Assembly (NCBI GenBank): GCA_937897535.1
Contig: CALCQB010000275.1
Span: forward strand, 1-17,445
From: an uncultured Novosphingobium sp.
GTDB taxonomy: Bacteria; Pseudomonadota; Alphaproteobacteria; Sphingomonadales; Sphingomonadaceae
Length of the DNA stretch: 17,445 nucleotides
Reading direction: 5' to 3'
Shown: in pieces, positions 7,344 to 14,123 of the stretch
How the letters are laid out: each line of letters begins with the position of its first letter
How positions within the stretch are numbered: the first letter of the stretch is position 1
The notes under the pieces: model-generated
What the model was told of the DNA's origin: nothing
The model's database searches: none
Seen by the model: only the letters and a program-made list of their open reading frames with translations
Position numbers and translations under genes: made by a program

Positions 7344-7922
7344 ATGACGCCGGAGTCTCTGATTGCCAATAGCAAGGTCGCCGCCGTGGTCAGCGACCCG
7401 CGCCAGGCTGACAATCCCATCGTCGCGTGCAACGAAGCGTTCATGCAGCTGACCGGTTACCCGCGCGCCGAGATTGTCGGGCGCAACTGCCGTTTCTTGC
7501 GGGGCGAGCGGACCGAGCCTGAGCAAACCGCGATGCTGCGCGAAGCTGTGGCGGAAAGACGCCCGGTGATGGTCGAACTGATCAACTACAAGAAAGACGG
7601 CACGGCCTTCCGCAACGCGGTGATGATTGCGCCGCTGTTCGACGAGCAAGGCGAGCTGGCCTATTTCCTCGGTTCGCAGATGGAAATCGACGATAGCGGG
7701 GCCAGCCGGCACGAGCGGGCCCGCGGCTTGGTCGAAGGTCTCAGTCGCCGGCAGCGCCAGATCCTCGAAGCGCTGGCCAAGGGCCGGCTCAACAAGCAGA
7801 TCGCCTGGGAGCTGGATCTGACCGAACGGACGATCAAGATGCACCGCGCTGCCATGCTCCGCGCGCTGGGGGTTCGGACTGTAGCCGAAGCGATCCGAAT
7901 TGCGATCGAGGCCGGGCTTTAA
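7344..7922 (+). CDS. blue-light LOV-HTH transcription factor, EL222-like
   Basis: A one-component photoreceptor of 192 residues: flavin-binding LOV domain (about 5-117) and LuxR-type HTH (about 130-192). The LOV signature GRNCRFLRG contains the adduct-forming cysteine C49. FMN-contact residues are present as N81 (NYKKDG), N91 (FRNAV) and Q112 (FLGSQ). The HTH reads LSRRQRQILEALAKG, then NKQIAWELDLTERTIKMHR. Residue by residue it resembles EL222 of Erythrobacter litoralis (VVSDPR-ADNP, NYKKDGT-FRNAV, TIKMHR), in which light releases the HTH to dimerise and bind DNA. The start at 7344 follows CTGGAG with a 5-base spacer. It is shorter than EL222 at the N-terminus. It is divergent from folE, making folE and the nearby photolyase genes plausible targets. 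Confidence 0.95.
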   Translation: MTPESLIANSKVAAVVSDPRQADNPIVACNEAFMQLTGYPRAEIVGRNCRFLRGERTEPEQTAMLREAVAERRPVMVELINYKKDGTAFRNAVMIAPLFDEQGELAYFLGSQMEIDDSGASRHERARGLVEGLSRRQRQILEALAKGRLNKQIAWELDLTERTIKMHRAAMLRALGVRTVAEAIRIAIEAGL

Positions 7923-8115
7923 TTTAATTGACGCGTAATTATTGCTTAGTAGGCCAGTCAACGCGGCGATATCCAGTGCTTGGTCAAGAAACGCGCCGCA
8001 GAGGTTGCATTCTGCTTGGTTCGGGCGGTTGCCTCTTGCCGACAAGGCTGTTAACTACCCACTCGATTCTGGTGTCGCCCGCACCAGTCCCCGTTTCATT
8101 AGGATAGGCAGAGAC

Positions 8116-8244
8116 ATGGCCAACGAACCCAAAACCTGGATTGAACCCGAGATCGCGGAACTGGAAATCGACGAGACCAACGCGTTCCCTAACCTCGGTG
8201 CAGATATCGGCGGCAACCCGGCGATTGACTGCCAGCGCTCCTAA
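8116..8244 (+). CDS. putative RiPP precursor peptide, lasso-like
   Basis: A 42-residue acidic peptide. The N-terminal half reads KTWIEPEIAELEI; W8-x2-P11-x-I13 matches the Y-x2-P-x-L leader motif recognised by PqqD-type domains in lasso-peptide systems. T21 then lies two residues before A23. If the core starts at A23, D30 is at ring position 8 (AFPNLGAD), giving a macrolactam of allowed size and a 12-residue tail (IGGNPAIDCQRS). Thr at -2, a small first residue and an acidic residue at 7-9 are the standard lasso rules. AGG at 8106-8108 is a modest ribosome-binding site seven bases before the ATG. A GC-rich hairpin follows the stop by 7 bases. An asparagine-synthetase homologue lies 1.04 kb downstream on the same strand. 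An alternative is cleavage after G32-G33. Confidence 0.72.
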   Translation: MANEPKTWIEPEIAELEIDETNAFPNLGADIGGNPAIDCQRS

Positions 8245-8251
8245 TCGCTTT

Positions 8252-8274
8252 GCGCGGGCCAATAAGGTCCGCGC
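8252..8274 (+). terminator. GC-rich hairpin behind the precursor gene
   Basis: GCGCGGGCC (8252-8260) pairs with GGTCCGCGC (8266-8274) as a 9-bp stem including one G-U, around loop AATAA. It begins 7 bases after the precursor stop. No T-run follows, so it may be a weak terminator, an attenuator or an mRNA-stabilising structure. Confidence 0.5.
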
Positions 8275-8323
8275 TGTGATGGCGGCCTGGTCGCCAAGCC
8301 TGCCGAAGCACGTTACCCTGTTT

Positions 8324-8352
8324 CCGGCGCGCTTTTTCGTACGCTGCGCCGG
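8324..8352 (-). terminator. stem-loop 3' of the beta-propeller-like gene
   Basis: CCGGCGC (8324-8330) pairs with GCGCCGG (8346-8352); two further G-C pairs form if T8345 is bulged out. It begins three bases after the stop codon of the minus-strand gene ending at 8356. No T-run follows on the minus strand. It probably separates that gene from the convergent precursor transcript. Confidence 0.35.
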
Positions 8353-8355
8353 TCG

Positions 8356-9279
8356 TCAGTCCGCGATTGCGGCAATATCAGTGGGTGAACCGGGCAGGTC
8401 GAGGATTTCCTGAACCGCCAGTTCGCGGTCGAGTATCGCCAGGCTGCCGCGCTGTCCTTCGCGCAGGTGCCGGTCACTGAATATCGACAGGCCGACGGCG
8501 ACCAGATTGCCGCTGAATGCGACACCGCGGGTCATCAGATCGTCGCTAATCGATGCCCGCCGCCCGTCCGAACTGACGATCTCACCGCGCATCGAAGCCG
8601 AATGCCAGATGCAGCCGCGCTCGTCCGCGACGATATCATGGCATTTCACCCCGCTGAGCGGCACGCGTTCGGTCACGTTCCAATCGGCGTCGAGCCATGC
8701 GAGTTCGCTCGGCCGCTCGGGCACGGCCTTGCCGTTGTGCAGCAGCAGGACAGTTCGTCCGCCGATGTGCGCGATCGAATTGAGATGCAGATAGGCCCCG
8801 CTGCGATCATCGGCCGGAGCGGGCGGGAAGGGCTGCTTGACGTCGACCGGCTGTCCTTCGCGGGCGTACCGCAGGATCGCCTGATTGGCAGTATCGACCA
8901 CGCAGATCAGGCCATCGATCACCCGCACCTGATGGCAATTCCCGTCCAGTCCCTTGATCAGCACCTTGGGCCGAACCAGCTTGCCGTTTTCGATCTCCAG
9001 CCGCACAATCCGCCCCAGGTTGGAGCTGCGATCGTGCCGTCCGCAATTCTCGAACAGGTAAAGCGCCGCGCCATCGCGGCAGACGCCGAACAGCCAGCCG
9101 TGCAGCAATCGCTTCCATTTCCCGGGCGCGACTGCAAAAAGCCCGTTATGCGATGCCACCAGCCAGTGCCAGCCCGTAACGTCCGGGTCGATCAACCGAA
9201 CCGCATCGTCGCGATAGGCTTTCTGCGCCAGGGCATGGCGGATCGCGCGCTTGGCATCATGGTCGAACGCGGCTGACAT
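8356..9279 (-). CDS. uncharacterised protein, beta-propeller-like
   Basis: A 307-residue soluble protein with no signal peptide. From about residue 40 it shows repeating short strand patterns separated by turns: GWHWLVASHNGLFAV, GWLFGVCRDGAALYLFE, VRVIDGLICVVDTANQAIL, IAHIGGRTVLLLHNGKA, HDIVADERGCIWHSASM and GVAFSGNLVAVGLSIF. This spacing fits an NHL/SMP-30-like or DUF4915-type propeller, but I cannot assign a family with certainty. The start is well supported: AGGGAGG lies five bases before the ATG on the minus strand. Its ATG is only two bases from the ATG of the divergent asparagine-synthetase homologue. The position inside the putative peptide cassette suggests a role in peptide handling or sensing, but no catalytic residues are recognisable. 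Confidence 0.75.
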   Translation of the reverse strand: MSAAFDHDAKRAIRHALAQKAYRDDAVRLIDPDVTGWHWLVASHNGLFAVAPGKWKRLLHGWLFGVCRDGAALYLFENCGRHDRSSNLGRIVRLEIENGKLVRPKVLIKGLDGNCHQVRVIDGLICVVDTANQAILRYAREGQPVDVKQPFPPAPADDRSGAYLHLNSIAHIGGRTVLLLHNGKAVPERPSELAWLDADWNVTERVPLSGVKCHDIVADERGCIWHSASMRGEIVSSDGRRASISDDLMTRGVAFSGNLVAVGLSIFSDRHLREGQRGSLAILDRELAVQEILDLPGSPTDIAAIAD

Positions 9280-9281
9280 CG

Positions 9282-11057
9282 ATGCCTCCCTATCAGCAAG
9301 CCGCCAGCGTGCAAACCGCTCCGCCTGCCGTGCGCAAGAGCGGGGTTTACGGGCTGTTCCGGCTCGACGGCGGGCCGGTCGATCGCCGCGCGGCGGCGGC
9401 GCTGGGGCTGACCTGCGAAACCGAGCAAGAGAGCGGGCTGCTCGAAGCAGTTGACACGGCCGATCCCGCCGCTTGTGCCCGGCTCGACGAAGGCGGGATC
9501 GTAACAGTTTTCGCCGGGTTCCTCTCTGATCCGGCAGTGCTGATCGCAGAGCTTGGCTTGCCTGCCACCGCCTGTCCGGCCCGGATTGCCCGTGCCGCGC
9601 TGGCCCGGTTCGGGGCGCAGCTGCCTGCCAGGCTGTTCGGTGAATGGTCCTTGCTGCAGTGGGACCGGGCGGAAGGGAGCGTAACCGTCATGGGATCGGC
9701 GGCGCGGCGCGATCCGATCTGCTATGCCCGGTCGGGCCCGAACCTCGCGATTGCGCCCGACCTGTTCGCGCTCAGCCGGATCGACTGGGTCGGTGCCGGA
9801 CGTGACGATCAGGTCATGCTGATATCGTTCGCGCAATTCGACCTGCGCCGCGGGTTTGGCGACCGGACTATCTTTCGGTCAGTCTCACGGCTCGCCAACG
9901 GCACCGGACTGACCTTCCGAGGCGAGGCCGAACCGATCCCCTTGCGGTGTGATCTGCTGGCCGGAACAGCGCCCTTTGGCGGAACGGCCCTGGACGCGCT
10001 GGAACAGGCCGAGGCACTGCTCCGCCAGATCATGCACGAGCGGCTGGCGCGCGCCGGATCGGCGGCCGTCCTGCTCAGCGGCGGGCTCGATTCTTCGCTG
10101 CTGACCTGGGCCGGGGCCGACGCCGGCGCAAGGTTGCTGGCCTTCACTTCGGCGATGCCGCCAGGATCGGCGACGCCGGACGAACTGGCCGAGGCCGCTC
10201 TGGTTGCCGCCACGCTGGGACTGCAGCACGCGCCGGTCTTTCCCGGACCCGAACTCGACAGCTATCGCCCGGCACCCGCCATTCTTGCCAGTTCCAACGG
10301 ACCGAGCCTCGCCAACCGCCATTGCCTGACCGCGACCTTCCAGCAGACCGCGCGGGCCCACGGGGTGGGTCTGCTGATCAACGGCACCTACGGCGAAGGC
10401 ACGTTGACTGCGCGCCTGCCTGAGCACTGGCCAATTGCCTTCCTGCGGAGTCTGGCCCGCCGGGTGCTGCGGCCCGGTTCGGGCAGTTCTCCGGACCCAA
10501 GCGACGTCTTCCACATCCGCCTTGCTCCGGCGCTGCTGGCGCGGTTGCCGGATGAAGTCGCTGCGGCGGTGCAAGGCCAGCACAGCCAGGCTCAGGCCGA
10601 CGCGCAGCCGGGACTGGCACCGGTCCTGATCAAGGCCCTGGCGCACCCGAACGAATTCCAACCCGGTGCGGTGCGGATGGACTTTCCGTTTCGCGATCTG
10701 CGACTGCTGCGGCTGTTCGCCTCGTTTCCGGCCGAGCTGCTCCGCGCGCTGGGCCCCGATCGCGGACTGGCGCGGCGAATGCTGGCGGGCCGCTTGCCCG
10801 ATGCGATCGTCCAGCGCCGCCGGGGTCGGCCGGCCGATCCCGATCACTATGCCCGGCTCCAGCGCCAGGCCCCCGCCGCGCGCGGGCGGATCGCGGCGTT
10901 CCGCCAGGCCGGTCTCGATGCCATGCTCGATCTCGACTGGCTCGATGGTGAGCTTTCCGCAATCTCGGCCAACGGCGTTCACGGGGTTCTGCAGGCTAAC
11001 CAGGTGCAGCTCACCGCGATGAGCGCGGAATTTCTGCTCTGGCTGCAGGACCGCTGA
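9282..11057 (+). CDS. asparagine-synthetase-like protein, candidate lasso cyclase
   Basis: 591 residues with a class II glutamine-amidotransferase-like N-terminal region (about 20-200) and a C-terminal ATP-pyrophosphatase synthetase domain. The PP-loop SGGLDSS is at 266-272, preceded by AAVLLSG. The nucleophilic Cys that follows Met1 in true asparagine synthetases is absent, so ammonia release from glutamine is unlikely. This, the length and the GVYGLFRLDGGPV opening resemble lasso-peptide C proteins, which adenylate a side-chain carboxylate and form an isopeptide bond. Together with the upstream precursor this suggests macrolactam formation (inference). No ribosome-binding site precedes the ATG at 9282; GTG codons at 9309 and 9330 are in-frame alternatives just before the conserved domain. 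The gene stops five bases before the convergent TPR-oxygenase gene. Asparagine or another amidotransfer product cannot be excluded. Confidence 0.82.
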   Translation: MPPYQQAASVQTAPPAVRKSGVYGLFRLDGGPVDRRAAAALGLTCETEQESGLLEAVDTADPAACARLDEGGIVTVFAGFLSDPAVLIAELGLPATACPARIARAALARFGAQLPARLFGEWSLLQWDRAEGSVTVMGSAARRDPICYARSGPNLAIAPDLFALSRIDWVGAGRDDQVMLISFAQFDLRRGFGDRTIFRSVSRLANGTGLTFRGEAEPIPLRCDLLAGTAPFGGTALDALEQAEALLRQIMHERLARAGSAAVLLSGGLDSSLLTWAGADAGARLLAFTSAMPPGSATPDELAEAALVAATLGLQHAPVFPGPELDSYRPAPAILASSNGPSLANRHCLTATFQQTARAHGVGLLINGTYGEGTLTARLPEHWPIAFLRSLARRVLRPGSGSSPDPSDVFHIRLAPALLARLPDEVAAAVQGQHSQAQADAQPGLAPVLIKALAHPNEFQPGAVRMDFPFRDLRLLRLFASFPAELLRALGPDRGLARRMLAGRLPDAIVQRRRGRPADPDHYARLQRQAPAARGRIAAFRQAGLDAMLDLDWLDGELSAISANGVHGVLQANQVQLTAMSAEFLLWLQDR

Positions 11058-11062
11058 GCCGG

Positions 11063-12256
11063 TCAGTCCCGGGATTCCAGATCAAAGGCCATGCAGATCC
11101 GCTGCCCGGGCTGTCCGTGCGGATAGGTCCGGTGATAGGCATGCGAAGGAAACAGCGCGAGCATCCCCGCGCTTGGCGGCACCAGCCGCTCGCCAAAGGC
11201 TGCTGCTGCCGCATCGCCTGCCAGCAGTGCGGGCAGCCCGAACGCCAGGCTGCCGGACCGCGGGTCCGCGCCCTGCGGCTGGTCGGGGACCGCCGGGTAA
11301 TAGCCCCCGCTCATCCAGCCGGCCGGATGGTTGTGCCATTGCTCGTAGCCATCTGCGCCGGTCATTACGCACCAGCTACGCAGCGCGAGTCGGTCTGGCC
11401 GCGCTGCCAGCCAGGGGTGATCGTCCTTTGGCAGCGCCGCGACATGGTCCGCAATCGCCGCGGCGATCGCCCAGTGCAGCGCGGTGAAGGCCGGGGCTCC
11501 GGCGCGTTGCGGATGATCGACCCGCTGCGCCCCGCGTGAGGCGGTGCCGTGGCGGCCCTGGCGCAAGTCCGGGTCGGCGGCGGCTTCGGCCACCAGCGCG
11601 GCGTTGAAAACCGCCGCATTCTCCCACCCGGCTGGGGTCTCGAGCTGTAGCGTCGTGGCAAACCGGTCGATCCCGGACAAGGCGCGGGCCTGTTCGATTG
11701 CTCCGGTTCGGGCCAGTGCCACCACTTCTGCCCCCAGCAAACGGGCGTGGTCCTGCCCGGTCGCGCGCAGGTCGTCGATCAGCGCAAGGACCGCGTCCGC
11801 ATTGCCGGTGCGCAGCAGCCGGTCGCTGAGCGTGCGAAAGGCACCAAGCTCGCCCGGACTATCGGCCAGAACCCGGCGCAGCAGCGCCAGCCCCTCCTCG
11901 TCGCGCTGCTGCAGCAGCAGGGCGCGGCCCTTCGCAAGCAGCGCCTTGGCTGCCAAATTCGGCGAACCGGCTTGCGCGGCGGCGTGGTCTGCGGCCTGTT
12001 CCGCGCATTCGGCATCTCCGGCCCGGCGCCGGGACAGGAGGGTCTGCGCCAGCAGCAAGGCGTCCTCCGCTGCCATGCCCGGCGCGAATGGACCGAGCGC
12101 TTCGGCCGCTTCGTCAAACCGGTCGCATTCGAACAGCAAAGCCGCAAGCCGCCGCCTGGCGCTGGCCGCGCCGCCACTGGCCTCGATCGCGCGGGACAGC
12201 AGTGCGAGCCGCGCCGAAACGGTCATGTCGAGCGCAGGCGGAAGCACTATCTCCAT
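11063..12256 (-). CDS. TPR protein with C-terminal 2OG-Fe(II) oxygenase domain
   Basis: 397 residues. Residues about 10-200 are alanine-rich helical repeats of TPR character (for example ALLFECDRFDEAAEALG and AKALLAKGRALLLQQRDEEGLALLRRVL). The C-terminal domain is a putative 2OG-Fe(II) oxygenase: H308-x-H310 in WHNHPAGWMSGGYYP, H375 in LFPSHAYHRTYP and R in QRICMAFDL. The pattern HxHPxGWxSG-YY with FPS-x3-H matches the family called putative 2OG-Fe(II) oxygenase, expected to hydroxylate a peptide or protein side chain. It is convergent with the asparagine-synthetase homologue and lies 48 bases behind the cytochrome b561-YceI gene on the same strand. An alternative start is the ATG at 12226. 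Neither start has a clear ribosome-binding site. A role in tailoring the putative peptide is inference from position. Confidence 0.82.
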   Translation of the reverse strand: MEIVLPPALDMTVSARLALLSRAIEASGGAASARRRLAALLFECDRFDEAAEALGPFAPGMAAEDALLLAQTLLSRRRAGDAECAEQAADHAAAQAGSPNLAAKALLAKGRALLLQQRDEEGLALLRRVLADSPGELGAFRTLSDRLLRTGNADAVLALIDDLRATGQDHARLLGAEVVALARTGAIEQARALSGIDRFATTLQLETPAGWENAAVFNAALVAEAAADPDLRQGRHGTASRGAQRVDHPQRAGAPAFTALHWAIAAAIADHVAALPKDDHPWLAARPDRLALRSWCVMTGADGYEQWHNHPAGWMSGGYYPAVPDQPQGADPRSGSLAFGLPALLAGDAAAAAFGERLVPPSAGMLALFPSHAYHRTYPHGQPGQRICMAFDLESRD

Positions 12257-12304
12257 CGCGGCATAGACCGCGCTGCGCGCGCTTCGGTCAAGGCCAAAGG
12301 CGGA

Positions 12305-13567
12305 TCAGCGCCGTTTGGCCTGGATCGCGAATGACACGCTCACCGCATCGGCGAGTTCGTCGGTCGCGGCCCATTCATCGCTGCCGACCCCGAAAGCCAA
12401 GCGGCTGAGCCGGGCCGAACCCTGCGCGATCGCCTTGTCGCCGGTGATCTTCAGCGTGAACACCAGCCGGACCGGGCGGCTCTTGCCGTGCAGGGTCAGC
12501 GTGCCATCGGCGGCAAAGCGCCCCGGTGCGAGCTGTTTGAAGCCCTTGGCGGCAAAGCGCGCCTGCGGATTGGCCGCAGTATCGAAAAACGCCGGGCCCT
12601 TGAGATTTTCGTCCCGGCTCGAATCGGCGGTGTCGGCCGAGGCCAGCGCCACGGTGGCGGCGATCGATCCGGCGGCAGGATCGGCTTCGCAAAAGCGGAT
12701 CTTCGCGTCCCACTTGCGGAACGAACCGTTGACCGGGGTGCCGGAATAGTCGGCAACGAAGCCCAATCGGCTGCCCGGCGCGACAGCCCAGTCGCAGCTT
12801 GCTGCGGCTTCGGTGGCGACCGGTTCGTCGCTGGTGGCGGGTTCTGGTGCCTCGCTGGCGAGGGCCGCGACTAGGGCCGGATCGCTCGCCTCCGGCAGCG
12901 GCGCAGCGGCCGGGGCAGGGGCCATCAGGCTGGTCCACAGGTCCGGGATCGGCCCGGCCCGGCCAAGCAGGCCGGCGAGCAACACAGCGCCAAGCCCCGC
13001 AGCCAGGCCCGTGCCGAGCTTGACCGCCGCCGGCAGCATCCGCACGGGCACCGGATCGCGCTGCCGCCAGTGATAGAGCACCGCCGCCACATGCAGCACG
13101 AACAGCGCGGGCAGCGCCCAGCCGAGCACGGAATGGGCAAGCTCCGCCGGATCATGCATACCGGCCGGGACCGGCAGATGCGGCCAAGGTACGAGGCCGA
13201 ACAGCAGGGTCGGGACCTTGATCTTGGCGGTCGAAACGATGATCCACCCGCTAAGCGGACCGAGCAGCATGATCGCATAGAACGCCGTGTGCGCGGCCCG
13301 CGCCGCCAGCAGCTCAAGTCCCGTGCCGATCTCGGCCGGGCGCGGCTTGATATAGCGCAGCGCCAGCCGCAGCAGGCTGAGCAACAGGATCGCAATCCCG
13401 ACCGACTTGTGCTGCTGGAACGCGGTGAACACCGCGCTCGGCGCAACCTTGTCTTCCAGCCGCAGGCCGAGTGCGAACTGATAGGCCAGCAACAGGGCCA
13501 GCAGCCAGTGCAAGGCAATCGCCGCGCCGTGATAACGGACCGCTGTGGAAACTGTCGGTTCGGTCAT
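12305..13567 (-). CDS. cytochrome b561 - YceI fusion protein
   Basis: 420 residues in two domains. The N-terminal part (about 12-215) is a cytochrome b561-type membrane domain. Its likely haem ligands are H20 (ALHWLLA), H53 (FQQHKS), H145 (LAHSVLGW) and H159 (LHVAAVLYH), with a further membrane segment near 185-205. After an Ala/Pro/Glu-rich linker (about 215-255) comes a YceI domain (about 256-417), a lipocalin-like fold that binds isoprenoid or other lipids (GSRLGFVADYSGTPVNGSF, SSRDENLKGPAFFD, LTLHGKSRPVRLVF). It should sit in the inner membrane with the YceI domain on the periplasmic side, suggesting electron transfer to or from a bound quinone-like lipid. GGGAG lies six bases before the ATG, fixing the start. 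Confidence 0.92.
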   Translation of the reverse strand: MTEPTVSTAVRYHGAAIALHWLLALLLAYQFALGLRLEDKVAPSAVFTAFQQHKSVGIAILLLSLLRLALRYIKPRPAEIGTGLELLAARAAHTAFYAIMLLGPLSGWIIVSTAKIKVPTLLFGLVPWPHLPVPAGMHDPAELAHSVLGWALPALFVLHVAAVLYHWRQRDPVPVRMLPAAVKLGTGLAAGLGAVLLAGLLGRAGPIPDLWTSLMAPAPAAAPLPEASDPALVAALASEAPEPATSDEPVATEAAASCDWAVAPGSRLGFVADYSGTPVNGSFRKWDAKIRFCEADPAAGSIAATVALASADTADSSRDENLKGPAFFDTAANPQARFAAKGFKQLAPGRFAADGTLTLHGKSRPVRLVFTLKITGDKAIAQGSARLSRLAFGVGSDEWAATDELADAVSVSFAIQAKRR

Positions 13568-13670
13568 GATTTACTCCCGTCGCGGCAAGTCCTTAGCGCG
13601 ATCGTCAAGCCTGCTCAAACCACTTGTCGTTGCAGCGGGTAAAGCCAGCCTCGACCACCCAAATTCCGCG

Positions 13671-14123
13671 TCAGGACAGCCGCTGCAACCGCACCAGGGC
13701 TTCGTCGAGCGCGGACAGGAACCGCGAGCGATCGGTCTTGGCGAACGGGCGCGGCCCGCCGATCGCTTCGCCGCCGGCCCGCAGGTCGGCCATGATCGCG
13801 CGGGTGGCGATGGCGCTGCCGATCGAGGCAGGCGTGAACGGCTTGCCGGTCGGCGCGATCACCGTAGCGCCGGCCTTGAGGCAGCGATCGGCCAGCAGGA
13901 TATCGGCGGTGATGCAGACCGCCTTGGGTCCGGCGCGCTCGGCGATCCAGTCGTCAGCGGCGTCGAACCCGTCACTGACGACCATGCACTCGATCAGCGG
14001 GTGGGCCGGGACCCGGATCGGACTGTTGCTGACAATCGTTACCCCGACATTCCGGCGGAAGGCGACCTTGTAGATCTCTTCCTTGACCGGACAGGCGTCG
14101 GCATCGACCAGGACGCAGATCAT
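13671..14123 (-). CDS. DUF188 family protein (YaiI/YqxD-like)
   Basis: 150 residues with the family signature VLVDADACPVKEEIYKVA at the N-terminus, then VVSDGFDAADDWIAE and ITADILLADRCL. The acidic residues fit a PIN/NYN-like nuclease fold, but the biological role is unproven. The ATG at 14123 overlaps the helicase stop as ATGA, so translation is coupled; the few codons upstream of it are helicase coding sequence in another frame. Known members are about 150 residues, which matches. Confidence 0.92.
   Translation of the reverse strand: MICVLVDADACPVKEEIYKVAFRRNVGVTIVSNSPIRVPAHPLIECMVVSDGFDAADDWIAERAGPKAVCITADILLADRCLKAGATVIAPTGKPFTPASIGSAIATRAIMADLRAGGEAIGGPRPFAKTDRSRFLSALDEALVRLQRLS

Noticed and set aside
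7927..7956. TTGACG in the AT-richer stretch after the LOV-HTH gene as a precursor promoter
   Set aside because: The -35-like element has no acceptable -10 at 16-18 bases, and it lies about 185 bases from the precursor start, so no promoter is called.
8220..8244. Double-glycine leader cleavage after residues G32-G33 of the small peptide
   Set aside because: It would leave only a nine-residue product, and no peptidase-containing ABC exporter is present. The Thr -2 / Asp ring arrangement explains the sequence better, though GG cleavage is not excluded.
9885..10982. 365-codon open frame antisense to the asparagine-synthetase homologue
   Set aside because: Low-complexity Arg/Gln/Gly composition and no motif. 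The plus-strand frame has the PP-loop SGGLDSS.
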